A DNA stretch of 17,695 nucleotides from an uncultured Faecalibacterium sp. (GTDB lineage: Bacteria > Bacillota > Clostridia > Oscillospirales > Ruminococcaceae). The DNA lies in contig UQGD01000037.1 in the NCBI GenBank assembly GCA_900540455.1, positions 1 to 17,695 on the forward strand, written 5' to 3'. The notes under the pieces are model-generated. The model ran no database searches. It was not told the origin of the DNA and saw nothing but the letters and a program-made list of their open reading frames with translations. Every line of letters starts with the position of its first letter. The stretch's first letter is position 1. Of the stretch, positions 6,746 to 13,744 are shown one piece after another. The position numbers were made by a program, and so were the translations under genes.

Positions 6746-7597
6746 ATGGCCGGAACTCTCTACCTGGTTGCCACCCCCATCGGCAACCTGGACGATATGC
6801 CGCCCCGGGTGGCGGCCACCTTTGGGGCAGTGGATTTTATTGCGGCGGAGGACACCCGTGTCACCCTGCGGCTTTTGAACCACCTGGGCTTGAAAAAGCC
6901 CTTGGTCAGCTACTACGAACACGCCCTGCAAAAGGGCGAAGGCATCCTGCGCCGGATCGAGGCGGGGGAGAGCTGCGCTCTGTGCTCGGATGCCGGTATG
7001 CCCTGCATCTCGGACCCCGGCGAGGTCATCGTCCGGGACGCATTGGAGCGGGGCATCCCGGTGGTGCCGGTGCCCGGGGCCAGCGCCTGCGTTACTGCGC
7101 TGGCCGTCTCCGGACAGGACACCAGCCGCTGGGTCTTTGAGGGTTTTCTGCCCGTGGAGCGCCGCCAGAAAAAAGAACGCCTGGCCGAATTGCTGACCGA
7201 GCGGCGGACCATGATCTTTTACGAGGCGCCCCACAAGCTGCGCACCACCCTGGCGGACCTTTCTGCCGCCTTTGGGCCGGAGCGCAGCATCACCCTCTGC
7301 CGGGAGCTGACCAAGCTCCATGAGGAGATCTGCAAGACCACCCTGGCCGAAGCCATTGCCCGGTACCAGGCCCAGGACCCCCGCGGGGAGTATGTGCTGG
7401 TGGTGGCGGGCGCCCCCGCTGCCGCGGACCCCGCCCAGGAAATGACCCTGGAGCAGGCGGCCCGCCATGCCCTGGAGCTGGTGGAAAGCGGCTTTGGTCC
7501 CACCGCCGCAGCCAAGGCTGCCGCCAAGGACACCCGTTTTTCCAAGAGCGAAGTTTATAAAGAACTGCTGCTGTTGCAGCAGGAGCAGCAGGGGTGA
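6746..7597 (+). CDS. rsmI: 16S rRNA (cytidine-1402-2'-O)-methyltransferase
   Basis: This 283-residue tetrapyrrole-methylase-fold enzyme performs the 2'-O-methylation of C1402 in 16S rRNA in the ribosomal P site. Family signatures are LYLVATPIGNLDD at the N-terminus, AAEDTRVTLRLLN, and SDAGMPCISDPG near residue 78, plus a later FYEAPHKL segment and RELTKLHEE. The frame opens at 6701, but a strong AGGAGGGG at 6732-6739 sits 8 nt before the ATG at 6746, and the family starts there. The stop overlaps GTG by a GTGA quartet, the first codon of the 5'-extended frame of the next gene. Confidence 0.95.
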   Translation: MAGTLYLVATPIGNLDDMPPRVAATFGAVDFIAAEDTRVTLRLLNHLGLKKPLVSYYEHALQKGEGILRRIEAGESCALCSDAGMPCISDPGEVIVRDALERGIPVVPVPGASACVTALAVSGQDTSRWVFEGFLPVERRQKKERLAELLTERRTMIFYEAPHKLRTTLADLSAAFGPERSITLCRELTKLHEEICKTTLAEAIARYQAQDPRGEYVLVVAGAPAAADPAQEMTLEQAARHALELVESGFGPTAAAKAAAKDTRFSKSEVYKELLLLQQEQQG

Positions 7598-7714
7598 CAT
7601 TGCGGACGCCCCTTGCCCACACACTGCCCGCCCTGCGGGCCGATCCGGAATTGCTTATGTTTGCCAAAATACTGCCGGCGCGGCTGCGCTGGCCCTGCGA
7701 AAAGCTTTTTGATA

Positions 7715-7747
7715 CCACCATTTTGACCAATCTCTCCAAAATGGTGG
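7715..7747. repeat. 11-bp inverted repeat ahead of the yfcE-like gene
   Basis: CCACCATTTTG (7715-7725) and CAAAATGGTGG (7737-7747) are perfect complements around an 11-nt spacer. No T-run follows, so it is not a terminator. Its placement 36 nt before the GTG start and inside the 185-nt gap after rsmI suggests an operator or an mRNA hairpin. A small AAAAGCTTTT palindrome (7700-7709) lies just upstream. Confidence 0.55.
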
Positions 7748-7782
7748 AAGTGCCCGTATCTCTACAAGGAGGAACATCTTCT

Positions 7783-8271
7783 GTGACAAAACTTCTGATC
7801 CTGAGCGACAGCCACAACAGTCCCGACGTGGTGCAGCGCATCCTGCGGGACGAGACCGACGTGGACGCTTTGATCTTTTTGGGAGATGGCCTGCGCGATC
7901 TGGAGCAGGGCCTTACCCAGCACCCCCGGCTGCGGACCTATGCTGTGGCCGGTAACTGCGATTACGGCGCGCTGGAGCCGCTGGACGGCCTGGCCGCTTT
8001 TGATAAGACCGTGGTTTTTTATACCCACGGGCATATGTACGGGGTAAAGTACGATCTTGACACCCTGGCCCAGGCCGCAGCCGCCCGAGGGGCGGAGGTG
8101 GCGCTGTTCGGCCACACCCATATCCCCCTGGCCGAGCAGCGGGGCGGGGTGTTCCTGTTCAACCCCGGCTCCTGCGGCCGGTGCTATACCGGGCCGGATA
8201 CCTACGGTATTCTTACACTGGACGATGGCAAGGTCATCGCCCATGCACATAAGGAGGTCCCCCAGAAGTGA
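7783..8271 (+). CDS. YfcE/MJ0936-type metallophosphoesterase
   Basis: This calcineurin-like phosphodiesterase has 162 residues when started at the GTG at 7783. Metal-binding motifs appear in order: LSDSHNS (residues 7-13), LGDG, GNCDYG, THGH and GHTH, followed by FNPGS. E. coli YfcE hydrolyses phosphodiesters in vitro; its physiological substrate is not settled. AAGGAGG (7766-7772) stands 10 nt before the GTG, and the family's first beta strand (KLLILSDSH) begins there. The same frame is open back to a GTG at 7594 that overlaps the rsmI stop, giving 63 extra codons, but they look non-conserved and lack a better ribosome site. It overlaps the following biotin ligase gene by GTGA, implying translational coupling. 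Confidence 0.88.
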   Translation: MTKLLILSDSHNSPDVVQRILRDETDVDALIFLGDGLRDLEQGLTQHPRLRTYAVAGNCDYGALEPLDGLAAFDKTVVFYTHGHMYGVKYDLDTLAQAAAARGAEVALFGHTHIPLAEQRGGVFLFNPGSCGRCYTGPDTYGILTLDDGKVIAHAHKEVPQK

Positions 8272-9035
8272 GCATCAACGAGGTGCGCTGGCTGGACAGC
8301 TGCCCCAGCACCAACGCCTATGTAAAGGAACATTTTGAGGAGTTCGGGCCGGTGGGTGCGGTGTATACCACCAACCAGACCGCCGGACGGGGGCGGCTGG
8401 GACGCAGCTGGGAAAACGCCGCCGGGCAGGCGCTGTACTACACCGCCGCCATCCGGGAGCCGCTGGCTCAGCCCGCCACCCTGCCGCTGCTGGCCAGCCT
8501 GGCGGTGCGCCGTCAGCTGTTTTTGCGTTACGGCGTCCAGTGCCAGATCAAGTGGCCCAACGACCTTTTGCTGGGCGGCAAAAAACTGGCCGGCATCCTG
8601 TGCGAGATGGTCAGCTACGGCTACGAGGACCAGGGCCGGGGCCTGCTGTGCGGCATCGGCATCAACCTGGCCCAGCCCCAGTCCTATTTTGATGCGGCGG
8701 GCCTGCCCCACGCCACCTCGCTGGCATTGCAGGGGGTGCAGGTAGACCTGGACGCTGACCCGGAAGTGCTGGCAGAAGGGCTGACGGATTTTGGCTTTGA
8801 CCGGAACCTGTACCAGTTTGCCCGGGACGGGTTTGCCCCCTTTTTGGAGGAATACAAAGCCGCCTGTGTGAACCTGGGCCGGGAGGTGACCTTCGACCTG
8901 CCCGGCGGCGGCGAGGGCCGCGGCATCGCCCAGGACATCGACTCCGAGGGGCGGCTGGTGGTGTGCACGCCGGAAGGCACCCGCCTGGTGTTTACCGGGG
9001 AGGTCTCGGTGCGGGGCATCTACGGCCAGCTGTAA
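8268..9035 (+). CDS. birA: Biotin-[acetyl-CoA-carboxylase] ligase, single-domain
   Basis: This 255-residue biotin protein ligase activates biotin as biotinyl-5'-AMP and transfers it to the lysine of biotin carboxyl carrier proteins. The adenylate-binding loop GRGRLGR (40-46) and KWPNDLLLGGKKLAGIL (95-111, with the expected catalytic Lys95) are clear, as is the CGIGINL segment. STN at 14-16 contributes to the substrate pocket. The N-terminal winged-helix DNA-binding domain of E. coli BirA is missing, so this is a class I ligase that should not act as a repressor. The GTG start overlaps the previous stop in GTGA, with AAGGAGG 11 nt upstream. A C-terminal small domain is present. Confidence 0.94.
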   Translation: MSINEVRWLDSCPSTNAYVKEHFEEFGPVGAVYTTNQTAGRGRLGRSWENAAGQALYYTAAIREPLAQPATLPLLASLAVRRQLFLRYGVQCQIKWPNDLLLGGKKLAGILCEMVSYGYEDQGRGLLCGIGINLAQPQSYFDAAGLPHATSLALQGVQVDLDADPEVLAEGLTDFGFDRNLYQFARDGFAPFLEEYKAACVNLGREVTFDLPGGGEGRGIAQDIDSEGRLVVCTPEGTRLVFTGEVSVRGIYGQL

Positions 9036-9047
9036 GGCCGATCTTGC

Positions 9048-9078
9048 AAAAAAAACGCGCAGCCTTTCGGGACTGCGC
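9048..9078 (-). terminator. Intrinsic terminator of the carboxypeptidase gene
   Basis: GCGCAG (9057-9062) pairs with CTGCGC (9073-9078). On the minus strand this hairpin is followed by eight T (complement of A 9048-9055). It lies 20 nt past the leftward stop codon. The convergent biotin ligase gene ends just before it, so the hairpin may also slow transcripts from the left. Confidence 0.85.
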
Positions 9079-9098
9079 AGAAGCATTGCGTATAAAAC

Positions 9099-10394
9099 TC
9101 AGCGGTAACGGCGGCGGCGACGGCGGCCCAGATTCAAAGACCCGCCCCCGGCTACCAGGGTCAGAAAGCCCATGACGGCCAGACCGGGGATCAGCCCCGC
9201 CAGCAGCCGCAGGGTGGACTGGGCATCGGTGACAAAGTCCGAGACGTAGGCTTCCCGGGTCACAAGGTCCACGGTGCCCACCTCGTACCCGTCCAGATAG
9301 ACGGTGGCGGTGCCCAGCACCTGCCCAGCCTGCACGGTGGCATCCACCTGCTCCGGCACAGAGAAGGTATAGCTCACCTCGTCCTGTGCATGGCCGTAGC
9401 CGTACACCTGGGCGGCAGGGTAGAGGGCGACCTCCGCATGGGCACGGCATTTATTCAGCGGCACGGTGGTCAAAGGCTCCGGCGAGGCGGTGTCCACCAG
9501 CAGCCGGTCCGAAAAGCTGGCAAAGGCCCAGTCCAGCATCTCGGCACATTCCCGATAGATATTCTCCAGATCCGACCCCAGCACCACCAGGCCGTAGGTA
9601 TGGCCGTCCTGCTGGGCATAGGTCACATAGCACCGCCCGGCCAGCGTAGTAAAACCGGTCTTCATGCCCTGGATATAGCCCCGGTAGTAGGGGTATTCCG
9701 GGTTCAGCATCAGGTTGGTGGCGGAGATCACCCGCTCGCTGCTGTGGAGGTTGGTGGCGGGCAGGGTATAGGTCACGGCGTTGGCAGCCTGCATATACTC
9801 CGGGTTCTGGTAGCAGGCAGCGGCGATCTTGGCAAGGTCGGTGGCGCTGGACACATTGCCGTAGTCGTACAGGCCGTGCACACAGGTAAAGTTGGTGTCG
9901 GTGCAGCCCAGCTCTTTGGCCCTCTGGTTCATTTTAGCCACAAATGCCGGCAGGCTGCCGCCGGACAGGTCGCTGGCGATGACACTGGCTGCATCGTTGG
10001 CGCTGGCCACCAGCAGGCCGTACAAAAGGTCGATGCGGCGCACCTTTTCCCCAATACGCAGGTTCATGGTGCTGCCGTTGGCGTTTTGGATATCCTTAAA
10101 TTCCTGGCTCAGGCTGTCCGGGATGGTGATCTCCGCCTGCAGGTCCCGGCCGCTTTCCAGCAGCAGCAGGGCGGTCATCATCTTGGTCAGGCTGGCGATA
10201 TAGCGGGGCTGGGCGGCGTTCTGCTCCAAAATCGGCTTGCCGGTGGCTGCATCAAACAGATACACCGACTCCGCATCGCTGACCGTCCGGATGGGCATGG
10301 GATAGGCCGCAAGACCTTGCAGCGCTGCCAGGCAGGCCAGCAGGACCGCCAGCAGCAGCGCCGCTGCACGGCGGCAGACAGATGAGTTGAGCAT
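9099..10394 (-). CDS. Serine-type D-alanyl-D-alanine carboxypeptidase (DacF/PBP5 family)
   Basis: This is a low-molecular-weight penicillin-binding protein that trims the terminal D-Ala from peptidoglycan stem peptides. With the chosen start (431 residues) the active-site motifs are S68-L-T-K71, S131-A-N133 and K245-T-G247. A signal peptide at about residues 8-30 precedes the mature enzyme; the C-terminal half carries a PBP5-type beta domain. A membrane segment near 397-418 and a basic RRRRRRYR end suggest anchoring on the outer face with a cytoplasmic charged tail, where PBP5 would have an amphipathic helix. Two ATGs are possible: the one at 10400 has GGAGG only 2 nt away, while 10394 has 8 nt spacing, so 10394 is preferred. 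It is transcribed alone, divergent from the carbonic-anhydrase-like gene. Confidence 0.93.
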   Translation of the reverse strand: MLNSSVCRRAAALLLAVLLACLAALQGLAAYPMPIRTVSDAESVYLFDAATGKPILEQNAAQPRYIASLTKMMTALLLLESGRDLQAEITIPDSLSQEFKDIQNANGSTMNLRIGEKVRRIDLLYGLLVASANDAASVIASDLSGGSLPAFVAKMNQRAKELGCTDTNFTCVHGLYDYGNVSSATDLAKIAAACYQNPEYMQAANAVTYTLPATNLHSSERVISATNLMLNPEYPYYRGYIQGMKTGFTTLAGRCYVTYAQQDGHTYGLVVLGSDLENIYRECAEMLDWAFASFSDRLLVDTASPEPLTTVPLNKCRAHAEVALYPAAQVYGYGHAQDEVSYTFSVPEQVDATVQAGQVLGTATVYLDGYEVGTVDLVTREAYVSDFVTDAQSTLRLLAGLIPGLAVMGFLTLVAGGGSLNLGRRRRRRYR

Positions 10395-10505
10395 GAGCAT
10401 TTCCTCCCCAAAACAGCGTAGAGTAAGCCTCTGCCTGTGGGCAGGAAAAGGCTCTTCTTAAAGCATACCATAAAATCACACAAAGAGAAAGGTGGTTTCT
10501 CGACA

Positions 10506-11051
10506 ATGTTGACGAGCTTTTGCGGTAAAACGCCCCAAGACCAGGGGGCGGTGTTCATTGCGCCCAGCGCATCGGTGATCGGGGATGTGGTGCTGGGACC
10601 GGGTTCCAGCGTGTGGTACAACGCAGTGCTCCGGGGCGACGCAGGCACCCTGCGGGTAGGGGCCAATACCAACATCCAGGATGGCGCCGTGCTGCACTGC
10701 GACGAGGGCGGCCAGGTGCTGCTGGAAGCCGGTGTTACCGTCGGCCACTGTGCCCTGGTCCATGGATGCCAGGTGGGGCAGGACAGCCTGATCGGGATGC
10801 ACGCCACCCTGCTGAACGGCTGCGTGGTGGGCAAAGGCTGCATCATCGGCGCAGGGGCCTTGGTTACCGAAGGCACCGTGATCCCGGATGGGATGCTGGC
10901 GGTGGGGGTGCCCGCCCGGGTCATCCGGCCTGTGACCCCCCAGCAGCTGGAGGAGAACCGCCGCAACGCTTTATTGTATGTCCGCCACGGGCAGGAGCAC
11001 GCCCTGGCTTTGACCGAACAGACACCCTGTGACCCTCAAAAGGAGGACTGA
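10506..11051 (+). CDS. Gamma-carbonic-anhydrase-like hexapeptide-repeat protein
   Basis: The 181-residue left-handed beta-helix protein has repeated (L/I/V)-G-x4 hexapeptides from about residue 15 to 140. The three metal-ligand histidines of the gamma class are in place: H64 (QDGAVLH), H81 and H86 (VGHCALVHG). Family members of this size (YrdA, PaaY, CaiE-like) include carbonic anhydrases and thioesterases, so the catalytic role is not certain. The frame opens at 10437, but AAAGGTGG sits 10 nt before the ATG at 10506 and the family starts there. The peroxiredoxin gene begins 4 nt after the stop, so the two are almost certainly cotranscribed. No clear promoter could be picked in the 105-nt divergent gap. 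Confidence 0.9.
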   Translation: MLTSFCGKTPQDQGAVFIAPSASVIGDVVLGPGSSVWYNAVLRGDAGTLRVGANTNIQDGAVLHCDEGGQVLLEAGVTVGHCALVHGCQVGQDSLIGMHATLLNGCVVGKGCIIGAGALVTEGTVIPDGMLAVGVPARVIRPVTPQQLEENRRNALLYVRHGQEHALALTEQTPCDPQKED

Positions 11052-11055
11052 GCTT

Positions 11056-11508
11056 ATGTTGGAAGTTGGGACCCTCGCACCGGATTTCACCCTGCCGGAC
11101 CAGGATGGCACGGCCCATCGCCTCTCGGACTACCGGGGCAAAAAAGTGATCCTGTATTTTTACCCCCGGGACAACACCCCCGGCTGCACCAAGCAGGCCT
11201 GCGGCTACTCGGCTCTTGTGCCGGAGCTGGCCGCTAAAAACGCCGTGGTGCTGGGGGTCAGCAAGGACAGCGTGAAATCCCACCGCAGCTTTGCGGACAA
11301 GCAGGACCTGCACTTCACCCTGCTGTCCGACCCGGAGCGTACCGTGATCGAGGCCTATGACGTCTGGAAAGAGAAAAAGAACTACGGCAAGGTGAGCATG
11401 GGCGTGGTGCGCTCGGCCTACCTGATCGGGGAGGACGGCACCATCCTGGCGGCAAAGGGCAACGTCAAAGCCGCCGAGAACCCGGCCCAGATGCTTCAGC
11501 TGCTGTGA
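11056..11508 (+). CDS. bcp: Thiol peroxidase, Bcp/PrxQ-type peroxiredoxin
   Basis: The 150-residue peroxiredoxin reduces hydrogen peroxide and organic hydroperoxides using thioredoxin-type donors. The active site TPGCTKQAC holds the peroxidatic Cys44 and the resolving Cys49 five residues later, the usual atypical 2-Cys PrxQ arrangement. N-terminal APDFTLPDQDG, YFYPRDN and the later R-S-AYLIGEDG segment fit the family. AGGAGG (11041-11046) lies 9 nt before the ATG at 11056; an upstream in-frame ATG at 11029 would overlap the preceding gene and has no better site. Coupling with the gamma-carbonic-anhydrase-like gene 4 nt upstream suggests a shared role in oxidative or acid stress; this is inference. 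Confidence 0.95.
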   Translation: MLEVGTLAPDFTLPDQDGTAHRLSDYRGKKVILYFYPRDNTPGCTKQACGYSALVPELAAKNAVVLGVSKDSVKSHRSFADKQDLHFTLLSDPERTVIEAYDVWKEKKNYGKVSMGVVRSAYLIGEDGTILAAKGNVKAAENPAQMLQLL

Positions 11509-11523
11509 GCTGCCCCCGCAGCC

Positions 11524-11552
11524 TTGACAACAAAAAAAGGATATGATATCAT
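11524..11552 (+). promoter_or_regulatory. Near-consensus sigma-A promoter in the bcp-MATE gap
   Basis: A perfect TTGACA (11524-11529), a 17-nt spacer and TATCAT (11547-11552, five of six) form the best promoter in the window. Transcription would begin at about 11559. The next strong signal is the terminator at 11590-11636, so the primary product may be a short RNA, with read-through feeding the MATE gene. Confidence 0.85.
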
Positions 11553-11558
11553 GCCTTT

Positions 11559-11636
11559 TACATCGGAGGGCTGCACACGATAGGACACGGGCCGGATAAG
11601 GTGCCGCACAAAGCGGAAACTTATCCGGCCTTTTTT
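11559..11636 (+). ncRNA. Candidate short RNA or attenuated leader before the MATE gene
   Basis: The strong promoter at 11524-11552 and the terminator at 11590-11636 delimit a predicted transcript of about 78 nt. I do not recognise a riboswitch class in the roughly 30 nt before the terminator stem. AAAGCGG in the terminator loop (11610-11616) is complementary to CCGCTTT (11662-11668) downstream, which may be coincidental. It may be an independent small RNA or the terminated form of the MATE leader. The ends are estimated. Confidence 0.35.
11590..11636 (+). terminator. Intrinsic terminator between bcp and the MATE gene
   Basis: GGCCGGATAAG (11590-11600) and CTTATCCGGCC (11620-11630) form a perfect 11-bp stem with a 19-nt loop, followed by six T (11631-11636). 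It ends the bcp transcript and also any RNA from the promoter at 11524, and lies 56 nt upstream of the MATE start codon. Confidence 0.92.
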
Positions 11637-11692
11637 GTGCCAAAGCTGCGGCCGTTTTCCATCCGCTTTATTTATAGGAAAGGAGGACACCC

Positions 11693-13045
11693 ATGTCCAA
11701 ATCCCCGATCCAGCTGTCGGATCACTTTACCTACGGCCGCCTGCTGCGCTTTGTTGCCCCCTGCATCGGCACCATGCTGTTCACCTCCATCTACGGCATC
11801 GTGGACGGGCTGTGCGTATCCAACTTTGTGGGCAAGACCGCCTTTGCCGCTGTCAACCTCATCATGCCGCTGCCCATGCTGCTGGGCACGGTGGGCTTTA
11901 TGCTGGGCACCGGCGGCAGCGCCATTGTGGGCATCACCCTGGGGGAAGGGGACGAGACCCGGGCCAGCCGGTATTTCAGCCTGTTTGTGCTGGCCACGGT
12001 CCTTTCCGGCACAGCGCTGGCCGCAGTCGGGCTGGCTGTGCTGCGCCCGGTGGCGGTGATGCTGGGGGCAGAAGGCCCCATGCTGGACTATGCGCTGCGG
12101 TACGGCCGCATCCTGATCGTCTCCATGCCCACCTTTGCGCTGCAAAATATGTTCCAGAGCTTTTTTGTCACCGCAGAAAAACCCAACCTGGGGCTGGGCT
12201 TCACGGTGGGGGCAGGCGTCACCAACATGGTGCTGGACGTGGTGCTGGTGGGTGCGCTGGATCTGGGCGTGGAGGGCGCCGCCATCGCCACCTTTATCAG
12301 CCAGATCGTAGGCGGCGTGCTGCCGGTATTCTACTTTCTCTCCCGGCGCAGCACCAGCCGGCTGCACCTGTGCCGCCCGCAGGCAGACTGGCGGGTCTTG
12401 GGCAGCGGCTGCATCAACGGCTCTTCCGAGCTGATGACCAACCTCTCTATGTCGCTGGTCAACATCCTGTACAACTACCAGCTGCTGCGCTTTGCCGGGG
12501 AGGACGGCGTAGCCGCCTATGGCGTGATCATGTACGCCGCCTTTCTGTTCGTGGCGGTGTTTGTGGGCTATGCCGTGGGCACCGCCCCCATCGTCAGCTT
12601 CCATTACGGCGCCCGCAACCAGCCGGAGCTGCACAACCTGTACACCAAGAGCCTGCGGCTCATCGGCGGGGTGGCGCTGGGCATGACAGCCGTCTCCATG
12701 GTGCTGATCCCCTATGTAGCCCGGTTCTTTGTGGGGTACGACGCCGGGCTGCTGGCGCTGACCAGCCGGGCCTTCCGGCTGTACGCCCTCAGCTTTTTGC
12801 TGATGGGCTTCAACGTATACGCCTCCTCCTTCTTCACCGCTTTGGGGGACGGCGTGACCAGCGCCCTGATCTCGTTTCTGCGCACGCTGCTGTTCCAGCT
12901 GGCGGCGGTGCTGGTGCTGCCGGAGCTGCTGGGCATCGACGGCGTATGGCTGGCGGTGACCGCTGCCGAGGCCGCCGCCCTGCTGGTGACCATCTGGCTG
13001 CTGGCCGTCAAGGACAAGCGGTTCCACTACCGCAAGGCCCAGTAA
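11693..13045 (+). CDS. MATE-family multidrug/Na+ (or H+) antiporter
   Basis: The 450-residue protein has about twelve hydrophobic helices in two similar halves, as in MATE transporters. The N-terminal pattern FVAPCIGTMLFTSIYGIVDG (20-39), then FVGKTAFAAVNLIMPLPML and GTGGSAIVGITLGEG, is characteristic of MatE domain 1; the second half begins near residue 235 with a NGSSELMTN segment. It resembles bacterial NorM/MepA/DinF-like exporters, which expel cationic drugs or metabolites in exchange for Na+ or H+. The substrate cannot be read from sequence. AAAGGAGG lies 6 nt before the ATG. The gene follows the promoter/terminator pair at 11524-11636, so its expression may depend on terminator read-through; no promoter is evident between the terminator and the start codon. 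Confidence 0.94.
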   Translation: MSKSPIQLSDHFTYGRLLRFVAPCIGTMLFTSIYGIVDGLCVSNFVGKTAFAAVNLIMPLPMLLGTVGFMLGTGGSAIVGITLGEGDETRASRYFSLFVLATVLSGTALAAVGLAVLRPVAVMLGAEGPMLDYALRYGRILIVSMPTFALQNMFQSFFVTAEKPNLGLGFTVGAGVTNMVLDVVLVGALDLGVEGAAIATFISQIVGGVLPVFYFLSRRSTSRLHLCRPQADWRVLGSGCINGSSELMTNLSMSLVNILYNYQLLRFAGEDGVAAYGVIMYAAFLFVAVFVGYAVGTAPIVSFHYGARNQPELHNLYTKSLRLIGGVALGMTAVSMVLIPYVARFFVGYDAGLLALTSRAFRLYALSFLLMGFNVYASSFFTALGDGVTSALISFLRTLLFQLAAVLVLPELLGIDGVWLAVTAAEAAALLVTIWLLAVKDKRFHYRKAQ

Positions 13046-13121
13046 AAGCCGCATCCCCCGCATTTTTTTCAAAACCAGAACAACCACCATCCTTCCACCC
13101 ATCAACAGAGAGGGCAACACC

Positions 13122-13661
13122 ATGCACACCATCTATTTTACCCGCCACGGCCAGACCACCTGGAACGTGGAAAACAAGATCTGCGGCGTTACCGATGCGC
13201 CCCTGACCGAAAAAGGTCTGGCCCAGGCAGCGGCTCTGGGGCTGGCCATCCAGACCGGAGGCTACGCCATCGACGAGATCCTGGCCTCGCCCCTGAGCCG
13301 GGCCGCCGACACCGCGCGGCAGATCGCCCAGCTCACCGGCCTGCCCATGCGCATCGAGCCGCGCCTGCGGGAGCAGTGCTTTGGCCGGTTTGAGGGCACC
13401 CCCCGGGACGGAGCCGAGTTCCGGGCCGCACGGGCCAACTTTACCCAGCGCTTTGGCGGCGGCGAAAGCATGATGCAGCTGGCCCAGCGGATCTACACCC
13501 TGCTGGATGAGCTAAAGACCCAGGACAAGACCTACCTGCTGGTAGCCCACAACGGCATTGCCCGGGTGGTACACTCCTACTTTAACGAGATGGACAACGC
13601 CGAGTATGCCGCCTTTGGCATCCGCAACTGTGAGCTGCGGGAATATCGGTTCGAGGACTGA
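13122..13661 (+). CDS. Histidine phosphatase family protein (phosphoglycerate mutase-like)
   Basis: The 179-residue protein belongs to the histidine phosphatase superfamily. The phosphohistidine motif is TRHGQT (H9), followed by ASPLSRAADTA with R60, an acid near E84, and the second histidine in VAHNGIARVV (H143). Its short length and the missing mutase-specific insertion point to a phosphatase of the CobC/PhoE/GpmB type, not a glycolytic mutase; the substrate is unknown. GAGAGGG lies about 8 nt before the ATG. It follows the MATE gene by 76 nt, with no terminator visible between them, so it may be the last gene of that transcript. A strong bidirectional terminator follows. Confidence 0.92.
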   Translation: MHTIYFTRHGQTTWNVENKICGVTDAPLTEKGLAQAAALGLAIQTGGYAIDEILASPLSRAADTARQIAQLTGLPMRIEPRLREQCFGRFEGTPRDGAEFRAARANFTQRFGGGESMMQLAQRIYTLLDELKTQDKTYLLVAHNGIARVVHSYFNEMDNAEYAAFGIRNCELREYRFED

Positions 13662-13696
13662 CGCAGCCCCCGGACATCCCAGCAGAGCAAACAGCA

Positions 13697-13739
13697 AAGG
13701 GCCGCACCGCAGGGGAACTTCCCCCGCGGTGCGGCCCTT
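13697..13739. terminator. Bidirectional terminator between convergent genes
   Basis: AAGGGCCGCACCGC (13697-13710) and GCGGTGCGGCCCTT (13726-13739) form a perfect 14-bp stem; after one A-C mismatch, AGGGGA/TCCCC pairing continues almost to the loop. T-runs are short on both sides. It sits between the stops of the rightward phosphatase (13661) and the leftward fusion gene (13745), serving both. Confidence 0.85.
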
Positions 13740-13744
13740 ATCGT

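Noticed and set aside
7594..7782. 5' extension of the phosphoesterase to the GTG overlapping the rsmI stop
   Set aside because: The family's first strand and a good AAGGAGG point to GTG 7783; the extension contains the dyad and has no conserved look.
11551..11583. Ten-codon leader peptide starting at ATG 11551 before the MATE terminator
   Set aside because: The ATG lies inside the predicted -10 element, so it would not be transcribed from that promoter.
11635..13206. Long alternative frames on both strands over the MATE gene
   Set aside because: These are shadows of the GC-rich MATE gene: compositionally odd, without domains or ribosome sites.
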